Assembly (NCBI RefSeq): GCF_900545205.1
Contig: NZ_UQYC01000077.1
Span: forward strand, 1 to 7,543
DNA length: 7,543 nucleotides
Direction: 5' to 3'
DNA from: an uncultured Veillonella sp.
GTDB lineage: Bacteria; Bacillota; Negativicutes; Veillonellales; Veillonellaceae
Shown here: one piece after another, positions 1 to 5,517 of the stretch
How the letters are laid out: the number at the start of each line of letters is the position of its first letter
Numbering within the stretch: position 1 is the stretch's first letter
Position numbers and translations under genes: made by a program
The notes under the pieces: model-generated
Database searches by the model: none
The model's input: only the letters and a program-made list of their open reading frames with translations
What the model was told of the DNA's origin: nothing

Positions 1-389
1 ATACCATTGGAAATGATGTTTCAGCTCGTAGCTTGCAGTTTAGAGGATCCCAATGGATTCTAGGTAAATCCTTAGACAACTTTGCTCCTATTGGTCCTAC
101 TATTGTTTCTCCAGATGATTTTGATTTTGACAATGCCACTATTACTACAACAGTAAATGGTGAAATACGTCAACAAGCCAAATTACAACAAATGATGTTT
201 AAACCGGACGCGATTATCGAATTTGTATCCCAGTATATTACACTACAAGAGGGTGACATTATCTTTACCGGTACACCTAGTGGTGTTGTACTTGGTAAAA
301 ATGAAAGCAAATATGGTTGGTTAAAATCAGGAGATACCGTATCTATATCGATTAGTGGCATTGGTACCTTAGTAAATCAATTTAAATAG
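1..389 (+). CDS. Fumarylacetoacetate hydrolase (FAH) family protein, C-terminal part
   Basis: The frame is open from base 3 and gives about 128 residues; the N-terminal half (roughly 160 residues for a family of about 290-300) lies outside the window. Visible family signatures are GNDVSAR near the start, GKSLDNFAPIGP about 20 residues later, and GDIIFTGTPSGV near the C-terminus. In this fold the Asp of NDVSAR, the Lys of GKS and the Thr of TGTP sit around the Mg/Mn-bound active site; the usual upstream Glu ligands are not visible here. Family members act on 2-oxo acids or diketones (acylpyruvate hydrolysis, oxaloacetate tautomerisation, homoprotocatechuate-type isomerase/decarboxylase). The fragment does not tell which, so no substrate is assigned. 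A TTG at 33 could be mistaken for a start, but homology continues upstream of it, so the gene is cut by the window edge. It ends 18 bp before a hairpin terminator and converges with the methyltransferase gene. Confidence 0.88.
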   Translation, partial: TIGNDVSARSLQFRGSQWILGKSLDNFAPIGPTIVSPDDFDFDNATITTTVNGEIRQQAKLQQMMFKPDAIIEFVSQYITLQEGDIIFTGTPSGVVLGKNESKYGWLKSGDTVSISISGIGTLVNQFK

Positions 390-407
390 TCCCACCTATA
401 TATACCA

Positions 408-466
408 AAAGAGATTACCTATGATGTGTCTATCCATCATGAGTAATCTCTTTCTTCTTTTTCTAT
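408..466 (+). terminator. Rho-independent terminator between convergent genes
   Basis: An 11-bp arm AAAGAGATTAC (408-418 region) pairs with GTAATCTCTTT (443-453). The stem continues through ATGATG/CATCAT with one small bulge, leaving a short loop around 427-434. On the plus strand it is followed by a T-rich tract (TTTCTTCTTTTTCT), which suits the FAH-family gene. On the minus strand the hairpin is followed by only about four T, so it may also end, less efficiently, transcripts of the convergent methyltransferase gene. Confidence 0.85.
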
Positions 467-503
467 AAGTCTATTTAAATATGATTTTACAATCTAATAT
501 GTA

Positions 504-1001
504 CTATTTATGTTTCGCTTCAAGATCAAGCATGTATTTCTTGCGTTCAATACCGCCAGCATAGCCAGTTAATTTTCCATTACTACCAATCACACGATGA
601 CATGGAATGATAATAGATATAGGATTATGTCCTACGGCACCGCCCACAGCTTGAGCAGACATCCTATCTTTTCCTTGCTGTTTTGCAATCTCTTTACCTA
701 TATCTCCATATGTTGTAGTTTTACCATAAGGTATAGTTTGTAATATAGACCATACAGACTTACGGAACTCTGTCCCCTCTAACTGAATCGGTGGTGTAAT
801 AAAAGGCTTTTTACCATTAAAGTATTGATCTAGCCACATAATAGTTACTTCAAATGGACCTGTTAGTTGCTCTATATACTCCGCATCATCATAACTTGGT
901 GCATAATCTTCATCGATAAAAAACAAATCTGTTAAGTATGATAATGTACCAAGCATAATCATAGTTCCTAATGGGCTTTCATAGGTGTATTTATAATTCA
1001 T
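504..1001 (-). CDS. ogt: Methylated-DNA--[protein]-cysteine S-methyltransferase (Ogt/MGMT family)
   Basis: This is a suicide DNA repair enzyme that transfers the alkyl group from O6-alkylguanine (and O4-alkylthymine) in DNA to its own cysteine. Its 165 residues are the normal length for the single-domain Ogt type. The active-site motif PCHRV is at 133-137, so the acceptor is Cys134. It is followed by the family's GKLTGYAGG stretch (142-150). The helix-turn-helix region is around PYGKTTTYGDIGKEIA (91-106), and the N-terminal ribonuclease-H-like part covers about 1-75. The position 17 residues before the cysteine, where human MGMT has the arginine finger Arg128, is Gln117. From memory this AQAVGG form is common in bacterial members, so activity is still expected. 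The ATG has a good site (AAGGAGA, 1011-1017) nine bases upstream. The macrodomain gene ends 102 bp upstream on the same strand with no terminator between, so read-through is possible. Confidence 0.95.
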   Translation of the reverse strand: MNYKYTYESPLGTMIMLGTLSYLTDLFFIDEDYAPSYDDAEYIEQLTGPFEVTIMWLDQYFNGKKPFITPPIQLEGTEFRKSVWSILQTIPYGKTTTYGDIGKEIAKQQGKDRMSAQAVGGAVGHNPISIIIPCHRVIGSNGKLTGYAGGIERKKYMLDLEAKHK

Positions 1002-1103
1002 AGTACATTATCTCCTTCGTAAACTAACACATCATTCATAATCTTTTGTATGTCATTATTAAATGATACAGTATTTTTATGAATTTCAAAAGGAGTATAT
1101 TAT

Positions 1104-1883
1104 TTATCCCAATAATTTGTTGTAGATGTCATAATCTATATCCTTAAATACATTAAATACCACTTGGATTTTACTATTACTTTCTTTTAAATAGGTTCTC
1201 ACCGTATGAACTGCAATTTGTGCTGCATCTTCATTAGGGAATCTGAACTCACCGGTAGAGATACAGCAGAATGCAATGGAGTGTAAGTTGTAAGCATTGG
1301 CTAGTTGTAAACAGGAACGATAGCAAGAAGCTAATTCATTTCGCTCTTTATCTGTTACCTCTTCGTAAATAATAGGTCCCACCGTGTGAAGTACATGCTT
1401 TGCCGGCAAATTATACCCATAGGTCATACGTGCTACACCCGTTTTTTCAGGCATGTCCATATACTCAGTCATTCTAGCACATTCCATACGAAGCTCAATA
1501 CCAGCAAAGGTATGGATTTCATTATCGATACACTTATGATTTGGAGCAAAACATCCGAGCAATTTATTATTTGCCGCATTTACAATAGCATCTACAGATA
1601 ATCGAGTAATATCTCCTTGCCACAAATAAATCTGAGGCTCTCGCTCTTCCATATCACTAATCGTTACGATTCCCTTTTCATGGGCCAATATATTTAAATA
1701 TTCAGACTCTATCTTCATCCATTCAAGAGGCATTCCACCAGCAGGACGAATATTACATAAAGATCTAAAGAGAGTAAATTGCTCTTCTTCATTTATAGGG
1801 ATATCTATATGTTCGTTATGCCGCTCATTGTATTCTGCTACTAAGCCTTCAACCAAATAGCGTAACCGTTCTTGCTGTGTCAT
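1104..1883 (-). CDS. Zinc-type macrodomain protein-ADP-ribose hydrolase
   Basis: A 259-residue protein predicted to remove mono-ADP-ribose from proteins. The N-terminal helical extension (about 1-80) is typical of this bacterial subgroup. The macrodomain follows: WQGDIT at 88-93, VNAAN at 101-105, a putative zinc motif C-x4-H-x-C at Cys111, His116 and Cys118, then IDNEIHTFAG, HTVGPI at 166-171 and the phosphate loop ISTGEFRFP at 208-216. The CxxxxHxC arrangement next to VNAAN matches the zinc-containing macrodomains known from staphylococci and streptococci. There the gene usually sits beside a class M sirtuin and lipoylation genes; none are present here, so its client modification is unknown. 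The ATG has AAGGAG (1890-1895) seven bases upstream. A terminator belonging to the upstream gene separates the two, so it probably has its own promoter in the short gap, but I see no convincing -35/-10 pair there. Confidence 0.9.
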   Translation of the reverse strand: MTQQERLRYLVEGLVAEYNERHNEHIDIPINEEEQFTLFRSLCNIRPAGGMPLEWMKIESEYLNILAHEKGIVTISDMEEREPQIYLWQGDITRLSVDAIVNAANNKLLGCFAPNHKCIDNEIHTFAGIELRMECARMTEYMDMPEKTGVARMTYGYNLPAKHVLHTVGPIIYEEVTDKERNELASCYRSCLQLANAYNLHSIAFCCISTGEFRFPNEDAAQIAVHTVRTYLKESNSKIQVVFNVFKDIDYDIYNKLLG

Positions 1884-1929
1884 ATGTAACTCCTTTTTTT
1901 ATAGACTATACGTTCACCTAATATATAAC

Positions 1930-1963
1930 AAAAAACTGCTAGCACATATGTATATGCTAGCAG
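1930..1963 (-). terminator. Rho-independent terminator of the ABM-domain gene
   Basis: CTGCTAGCA (1936-1944) and TGCTAGCAG (1955-1963) form a perfect 9-bp stem with a short AT-rich loop. Read on the minus strand, the stem is followed immediately by six T (1930-1935 are CAAAAA on plus). It lies 41 bp downstream of the stop of the gene ending at 2005. Confidence 0.88.
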
Positions 1964-2004
1964 TAACTTTACTGTGATTATATTATACTATATTATATTC
2001 AGTT

Positions 2005-2772
2005 TTAAGGTCTTACAAATGCTTGACCCCCATGGTTGACGAGGACATCCCCATCTAAAACCTTTGTGGTAACATTTTGTAGACTACCTTGGATTTGGCT
2101 CATCATGAATCGATAACCAGGACTATTTAAATGTTTTGTTAAGGCCTCTTGATCACTATAAATTTGGATAACATACCAATGATTTTTTACATTTCTTTCA
2201 CGAAGCACATAACCAGCCTTATAACCCGCATCATCGCGTACGGCCCGTTCAATATCGAGTTGGTATTGACGTTGTACTGTGTCGATATCATTGCTATTAA
2301 CAGTAAACTCTGTCAGAGTCACTATTGCTTTACCATCATTGACAATAGATAAAGCATCTTTTTTCTCAAACAATAGTACAGACTGTACGTCGTACATTTT
2401 ACGATTTGTTATTTTAGAACCTACTTCATTAACAAAGGACTGATAATGATCAGATTTGCGATGTGTTTCAATAGCAGCTAAATCTTTATAAATCTCTACT
2501 ACATAAGACTCAGATGGATTACCTTTTACATGCGCTACATTCATAGATAATGTATTAGGCTCTTTCTCCATAGATGCAGTTAGATTGGCAACACTTACAC
2601 TGTTATATGTGCCCTGTAACTCTGTAGGCACTTGATAGCGATACATGCCTACACTAGGTGCTGTATCTAAACCTTCATCACGTTCCATAACAAGCGCTGC
2701 AAAGGATGTGCTCACACCTAATACTGCAATCGCAGAGGTTACTAGAATACGTTTTAATAATGTTCTATTCAT
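2005..2772 (-). CDS. Exported protein with two antibiotic-biosynthesis-monooxygenase (ABM)-like halves
   Basis: A 255-residue protein with a clear signal peptide: basic start MNRTLLKR, hydrophobic core about 9-24, and likely type I cleavage after SFA at residue 25. The mature part holds two halves resembling the small ABM/YgiN-like ferredoxin-like fold. The first (about 75-138) contains VVEIYKDLAAIETH with a final His104 and then SDHYQSFV. The second (about 148-245) contains VIQIYSDQEALTKH with His214 and then SPGYRFM. The shared pattern IYxDxxAxxxH...SxxY suggests an internal duplication; a single chain could mimic the usual dimer. ABM proteins include quinol and heme-degrading oxygenases and also enzymes with no known activity. 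No substrate can be given. Export is unusual for this fold. It is 21 bp downstream of the ProXp-like gene, so probably co-transcribed. The ATG has GGAG five bases upstream. Confidence 0.78.
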   Translation of the reverse strand: MNRTLLKRILVTSAIAVLGVSTSFAALVMERDEGLDTAPSVGMYRYQVPTELQGTYNSVSVANLTASMEKEPNTLSMNVAHVKGNPSESYVVEIYKDLAAIETHRKSDHYQSFVNEVGSKITNRKMYDVQSVLLFEKKDALSIVNDGKAIVTLTEFTVNSNDIDTVQRQYQLDIERAVRDDAGYKAGYVLRERNVKNHWYVIQIYSDQEALTKHLNSPGYRFMMSQIQGSLQNVTTKVLDGDVLVNHGGQAFVRP

Positions 2773-2793
2773 ACATGCTCCGATTCGACTAAA

Positions 2794-3279
2794 TTACAAT
2801 GTAATATATTCTACTATTGTACCATGTTCTTCAATTAAGTTAACTAAGTCTTTCCCTTGTAGCCATACGGTAGCATCATTTTGATTTGGATGTATACCGA
2901 TAAGATTATCTTTATAATCCGCATCAATATAATAATGTACCTTACACTCTTCATCATGAAGCAAACAAAATGGAGATACGTGACCTGGTTTAATCTTCAA
3001 AATATCCCATAGCTCTTCTTCGGAACCAAAGGAAATCTTTTTAAGCTTATGATCCTTACGGAACTGTTTTAGATCCACACGCTTAGAACCACGAACAGTA
3101 ATCAAATAATAATGTTCACGTTTATGGTCTCGAATGAATAAATTCTTCGCATCCCACTCAGGATATGGCAACTCTACATTGGGCTTATCATCCATACTAA
3201 ATAGCGGTGCGTGATCCGTAATTTCAAAATCGATATGATGGTCACGTAGGCAATCATATACGCCTTGTTTATCTAACAT
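2794..3279 (-). CDS. Stand-alone prolyl-tRNA editing protein, ProXp-ala/YbaK-like
   Basis: A 161-residue protein resembling the free-standing trans-editing domains related to the insertion domain of prolyl-tRNA synthetase. These hydrolyse mischarged aminoacyl-tRNA, typically Ala-tRNA(Pro), in the cytoplasm. It starts with the usual helix (DKQGVYDCLRDHHIDFEITDHAP). Lys45-Asn46 sits in DAKNLFIRD, the loop motif GHVSPF is at 99-104, and His130 is in GIHPNQNDATVWL. Lys45, Asn46 and His130 are, as I recall, the residues important in the characterised Caulobacter ProXp-ala, here at the same numbers. Full length for the family (about 160-170). The start has AGAGGT a few bases upstream. It is the first gene of a probable two-gene unit with the exported ABM protein, a pairing with no obvious functional logic. 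YbaK (Cys-tRNA) type activity is the alternative, but the motifs favour ProXp-ala. Confidence 0.88.
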   Translation of the reverse strand: MLDKQGVYDCLRDHHIDFEITDHAPLFSMDDKPNVELPYPEWDAKNLFIRDHKREHYYLITVRGSKRVDLKQFRKDHKLKKISFGSEEELWDILKIKPGHVSPFCLLHDEECKVHYYIDADYKDNLIGIHPNQNDATVWLQGKDLVNLIEEHGTIVEYITL

Positions 3280-3343
3280 GTAATACCTCTAATACATAGT
3301 ATATTCTTAGTGAAAGTAGCCCTTATACACTACATTGCTACGC

Positions 3344-4360
3344 TTATTCTGGAACCTTATAGGTCCCATCAAATACAAATAACTCTGGATGTTCATGTAC
3401 AAATACATCTTCAAAGATGCCTTCATATTCATAGACTACATCATCTTTTTTATCGAGGAAATCAAATATTTCATCGTCCCAATCTTTTAAAATGGTCCAT
3501 CGTTCTTCTCTATCAAATGGAACAGAACCGCCAAAGTAATCGATTACGGATTGTAAATTATCTGCTAGTATATCCATCTTGAAGAGGCGTAACCCCGCAA
3601 GAGCATCTTCCCATACAATGCCTGTAGAGTTATAAAAGAACTGATGATGTCCACCATTATTAACCTCTGCGAAGTACCAAGATATAGCATTGAGATATCG
3701 TTGCTCTACAGTAAAAGATTTGGCAGATTCTAAATAATCATCGTATGAGCCATATATATTGATAGTCCAGTACATAGGCTCATTAATGGTCCACATATCG
3801 TCTGTAGCTTGTATCTCTTCAACAGTGATAGTGCGATGACGAGGCACACCTTTCCGTTTCTTCTTTTTCGCTGCTACATACTCATTATAAGCAGCACATA
3901 AATCAGGATAATCAGCTTCACATTTTTCAAAGTCCATTTGCATATAGCACATATCCATGACTTCAAAACAATACGATTTTATATCATCTAGTTCCGATTC
4001 CATAGCTAACCGTACACCCTGATCCACTAACCTTAGCATCTGTTGCATAGTATCAGATGTGTACGCTTCATTATTATCTAAAACAATAGATCCATACGCA
4101 TAGGCACAGCGATAATACCACACCGCATCACGATGCTCTTCATCAATAGCCTCTAATACCTTAATTGCCTCTTTTTCATTGCCATTATTGTTATAAGCTC
4201 TACCAAGCTCACCTAACAGAGGTATAGATAAATTTTCTATGCCCACACTAGTTAACACATCAATAATAGTTTTTACGTTTCCACTATCATTAAGGTCTTT
4301 GATAGTTTGTAACTGTTCAGCATCAGACAAAGATAAAAACTGTTCAACACTTAAAGACAT
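3344..4360 (-). CDS. TPR-like module fused to DUF4375/DMP19 domain protein
   Basis: 338 residues from the ATG at 4360; a GTG nine bases further upstream would sit one base from the ribosome-binding site and is rejected. Residues 5-90 are a TPR-like helical module with LGRAYNNNG (52-60) and HRDAVWYYR (76-84), closely matching the middle of the 504-residue neighbour. A basic linker KKKKRKGVPRHR (165-176) follows. The C-terminal part (about 202-320) resembles DUF4375/DMP19: YLNAISWYFAEVNNGGHHQFFYN, then DREERWTIL, ending in a very acidic tail (KDWDDEIFDFLDKKDD). DMP19 in Neisseria is described as a DNA-mimic that binds a transcription regulator; most DUF4375 proteins are uncharacterised. Cytoplasmic: no signal or membrane segment. 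It sits between the ProXp-like gene and the 192-residue gene in the modular cluster. A role as an immunity or binding protein is inference only. Confidence 0.8.
   Translation of the reverse strand: MSLSVEQFLSLSDAEQLQTIKDLNDSGNVKTIIDVLTSVGIENLSIPLLGELGRAYNNNGNEKEAIKVLEAIDEEHRDAVWYYRCAYAYGSIVLDNNEAYTSDTMQQMLRLVDQGVRLAMESELDDIKSYCFEVMDMCYMQMDFEKCEADYPDLCAAYNEYVAAKKKKRKGVPRHRTITVEEIQATDDMWTINEPMYWTINIYGSYDDYLESAKSFTVEQRYLNAISWYFAEVNNGGHHQFFYNSTGIVWEDALAGLRLFKMDILADNLQSVIDYFGGSVPFDREERWTILKDWDDEIFDFLDKKDDVVYEYEGIFEDVFVHEHPELFVFDGTYKVPE
4091..4348 (-). repeat. Module B repeat: partner segment is 6265-6522
   Basis: The first ~86 residues of the DUF4375 protein align with residues 171-256 of the 504-residue protein: LSDxE, then GIxNLS, LGRxYNNNG, IDExHRDxxWYYRCxYAxG, with a single one-residue gap. 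This is a shared, mobile domain attached to different C-terminal domains. Confidence 0.75.
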
Positions 4361-4370
4361 ACAATACACT

Positions 4371-4377
4371 TCCCCTC
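4371..4377 (-). promoter_or_regulatory. Ribosome-binding site deciding the start of the DUF4375 gene
   Basis: GAGGGGA on the minus strand lies ten bases before the ATG at 4358-4360 but only one base before the in-frame GTG at 4367-4369. The spacing favours the ATG. Confidence 0.65.
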
Positions 4378-4413
4378 ATAGCATCAATATGTATATGAAC
4401 TCATCTTAAGATA

Positions 4414-4422
4414 ATTATAACA
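4414..4422 (-). promoter_or_regulatory. Extended -10 promoter element upstream of the DUF4375 gene
   Basis: On the minus strand the sequence reads TGTTATAAT, a perfect extended -10 (TGnTATAAT), about 54 bases before the ATG at 4360. No good -35 hexamer is found 16-18 bases upstream, which an extended -10 can tolerate. This suggests the gene can be transcribed on its own despite the same-strand neighbour ending at 4485. Confidence 0.5.
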
Positions 4423-4484
4423 AACAACACAACACTATGGGTTACAGATTTTAAAATAATAGTTTATGACAAACAGCTATTTAA

Positions 4485-5063
4485 CTAGCTACCAAGCCAT
4501 ACGACAAATACAGGAGTACCTTCATCATCATCGTCGATTTCATCGATATCGTCATCATCGAATTCGTGGTCATCATAGGCTAGATTTTCAAAGAACACAT
4601 GATCACCGAGCTCTTTATTGGCCATTAAATTATGTAGCTTGAAAAGAAGCTCTTCAGTAGTAAAGTACTGTCCATTATCTGCTTTAAGGCGAGCATAGAT
4701 TTCAACTTGCCACATACCGTCTTCTTTATCGTATTCTTCTAATTCATCATCCTCATATAAGTATTCATTAGGGTGAAGCTGACTTTTACTTTCAATCCAA
4801 GCTTCATAACTCACTAAAATTTCAGGCTCTACTAATGGCGGTAAATTATCACGATTAACGTTATGCTCTTCTAAGCATTCATAAAACTCCTTAAGAAACT
4901 CTTCTCTAGTATAAGTAGTTTTATTGAACACCCAAGGAATTCCCTTAAACTCATGATAATAACCTTCATATATTTTATTACCATCTTTATCAACACCGAG
5001 ATATTCAATCTGCTCAGTATTCTCATCCTTCTTAAACAGGTTCTTAATCACATCAAAAATCAT
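4485..5063 (-). CDS. Stand-alone module C protein, truncated paralogue of the 504-residue protein
   Basis: 192 residues, very acidic, no signal or membrane segment. Almost the whole protein matches residues 316-504 of the gene at 5518-7032. Shared landmarks are WVFNKTTYTREEF (44-56), EPEILVSYEAWIESK (79-93), DKEDGMWQVEI (112-122), the nearly identical core LLFKLHNLMANKELGDHVFFE (139-159) and a C-terminus of PVF..(x)..GS. I do not recognise the domain. Between core and tail it carries an Asp-rich stretch (164-181) encoded by GAT/GAC runs. The start is supported by a perfect AAGGAGG. However, the frame stays open 28 codons upstream and still encodes the end of module B, so this gene looks like the surviving 3' part of a longer A-B-C-type gene that became a stand-alone gene. 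The conserved core and intact frame argue that the product is still under selection. Confidence 0.8.
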   Translation of the reverse strand: MIFDVIKNLFKKDENTEQIEYLGVDKDGNKIYEGYYHEFKGIPWVFNKTTYTREEFLKEFYECLEEHNVNRDNLPPLVEPEILVSYEAWIESKSQLHPNEYLYEDDELEEYDKEDGMWQVEIYARLKADNGQYFTTEELLFKLHNLMANKELGDHVFFENLAYDDHEFDDDDIDEIDDDDEGTPVFVVWLGS

Positions 5064-5190
5064 AAAATAATCCTCCTTATAATTCTTTAAACTAATAGAA
5101 CTTAATAAATACTCGACTACTTCACAACACCAACCTAATCTAGTTATCTAAAGTAGCTTTTTTACCGTTTTTATGGCAATATATTAGCCA
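5064..5190 (-). pseudogene. Remnant of module B, upstream part of the truncated paralogue
   Basis: In frame with the 192-residue gene, the 28 codons upstream of its ATG back to a TAG at 5148-5150 encode ITRLGWCCEVVEYLLSSIS followed by LKNYKEDYF. This aligns without gaps to residues 291-315 of the 504-residue protein (LVWCCEVVKYHLSKIKPKEY, then KVDYP); about 16 of 26 positions are identical. A one-base frameshift near 5142-5146 then moves the homology to another frame, where LDN, preceded by KKAT, matches LDK and KEAH, and a TGA interrupts at 5191-5193. The remnant therefore carries a frameshift and stops and cannot be translated as the ancestral protein. Clear homology fades upstream of about 5190. 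Confidence 0.72.
5072..5078 (-). promoter_or_regulatory. Perfect ribosome-binding site derived from former coding sequence
   Basis: AAGGAGG on the minus strand, eight bases before the ATG at 5061-5063. In the paralogue the aligned bases (6096-6102) read AAGGTGG and encode Lys311-Val312 inside the protein. One base change thus gives a consensus Shine-Dalgarno site. The start codon aligns with a TTG Leu316 codon (6085-6087). Confidence 0.75.
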
Positions 5191-5359
5191 TCAATAGCAA
5201 AGTAGTTTAGAAGTTTTCTCATCCCAACAGAATTTTAATCCTTCATAAAGAAGTCTATATTCACAATATTTCTCATCATATATGAGTTCATTTTCTATCA
5301 TGGGCATCAACTCTCTCTCTTCAACATGCTTTGATTGTATTATTCATAATATATTCCTC
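5191..5359 (-). other. Decayed coding-like sequence with ribosome-binding site and short ORF
   Basis: GAGGA (5355-5359) precedes an ATG at 5345-5347 by seven bases, but that frame stops after eight codons (MNNTIKAC). The +1 frame is open to the TGA at 5191-5193 and from an ATG at 5307 would encode 38 residues (MPMIENELIYDEKYCEYRLL, and on to KLLCY). This frame runs on into the module B remnant after the stop. A YRxxY in it lies about 42 codons before the WCC of the remnant, against 44 in the 504-residue protein (YYRCGY), so it may be a more degraded part of module B. It could also be a chance ORF in AT-rich DNA. Confidence 0.3.
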
Positions 5360-5377
5360 AATATTGTAAACTAATCT

Positions 5378-5406
5378 CATATAAAATAACGTAGCCCAAA
5401 GCACAA
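5378..5406 (-). promoter_or_regulatory. Weak sigma-A-like promoter candidate for the decayed region and 192-residue gene
   Basis: On the minus strand TTGTGC (5401-5406) and TATATG (5378-5383) are 17 bases apart. A perfect TATAAT also occurs just upstream (5408-5413) but without a matching -35. The region is so AT-rich that such matches are expected by chance. Some promoter is needed here, since the upstream gene ends at a strong terminator. Confidence 0.3.
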
Positions 5407-5457
5407 AATTATAATAATTCAATCTATTTTATTACTGTTATAAGTTTGCGTGTATAG

Positions 5458-5485
5458 TAAAAGCCCTTCGCATAAGCGAAGGGCT
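5458..5485 (-). terminator. Rho-independent terminator of the 504-residue gene
   Basis: AGCCCTTCGC (5462-5471) and GCGAAGGGCT (5476-5485) form a perfect 10-bp, GC-rich stem with the four-base loop ATAA. On the minus strand it is followed by a short T run. It lies 32 bp downstream of the stop at 5518-5520 and separates this transcript from the module C gene. Confidence 0.88.
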
Positions 5486-5517
5486 AATCTATTAATTTTT
5501 ATAATGTTGTATACTAA

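Larger units (their letters stand above)
4485..5138 (-). repeat. Paralogous duplication: partner segment is 5518-6162
   Basis: The protein encoded here, including the untranslated-looking part upstream of the ATG, aligns with residues about 291-504 of the neighbouring 504-residue protein in the same orientation. DNA similarity is highest over the LHNLMANKELGDHVFFE core (about 4597-4680 against 5630-5715), with mostly third-position differences, consistent with divergence under coding constraint. The direct-repeat arrangement could allow recombination between the copies. Confidence 0.8.

Noticed and set aside
1051..1070. Apparent inverted repeat TGTCATTATT/AAATGATACA upstream of the methyltransferase gene
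   Set aside because: When the halves are aligned about a centre, half of the positions do not pair; not a convincing operator.
1386..1601. Plus-strand open frame of 71 codons
   Set aside because: It lies opposite the conserved macrodomain coding sequence, and its product (MKYMLCRQIIPIGHTCYTRF at the start) resembles no protein I know.
3315..3340. Possible terminator between the DUF4375 gene and the editing gene (GTAGC ... GCTAC)
   Set aside because: Only a 5-bp stem with a 16-base loop and no T run; too weak to claim.
3310..3582. Plus-strand open frame of 90 codons near the end of the DUF4375 gene
   Set aside because: Antisense to a well-supported coding region; His/Leu-rich product with no recognisable domain and no good ribosome-binding site.
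4361..4369. GTG start adding three residues (MYC) to the DUF4375 protein
   Set aside because: The only ribosome-binding site (GAGGGGA, 4371-4377) would be one base from the GTG but ten bases from the ATG at 4360.
4468..4489. Possible hairpin AGCTA/TAGCT just after the module C gene
   Set aside because: A 5-bp AT-rich stem with a poor T run; it could occur by chance.
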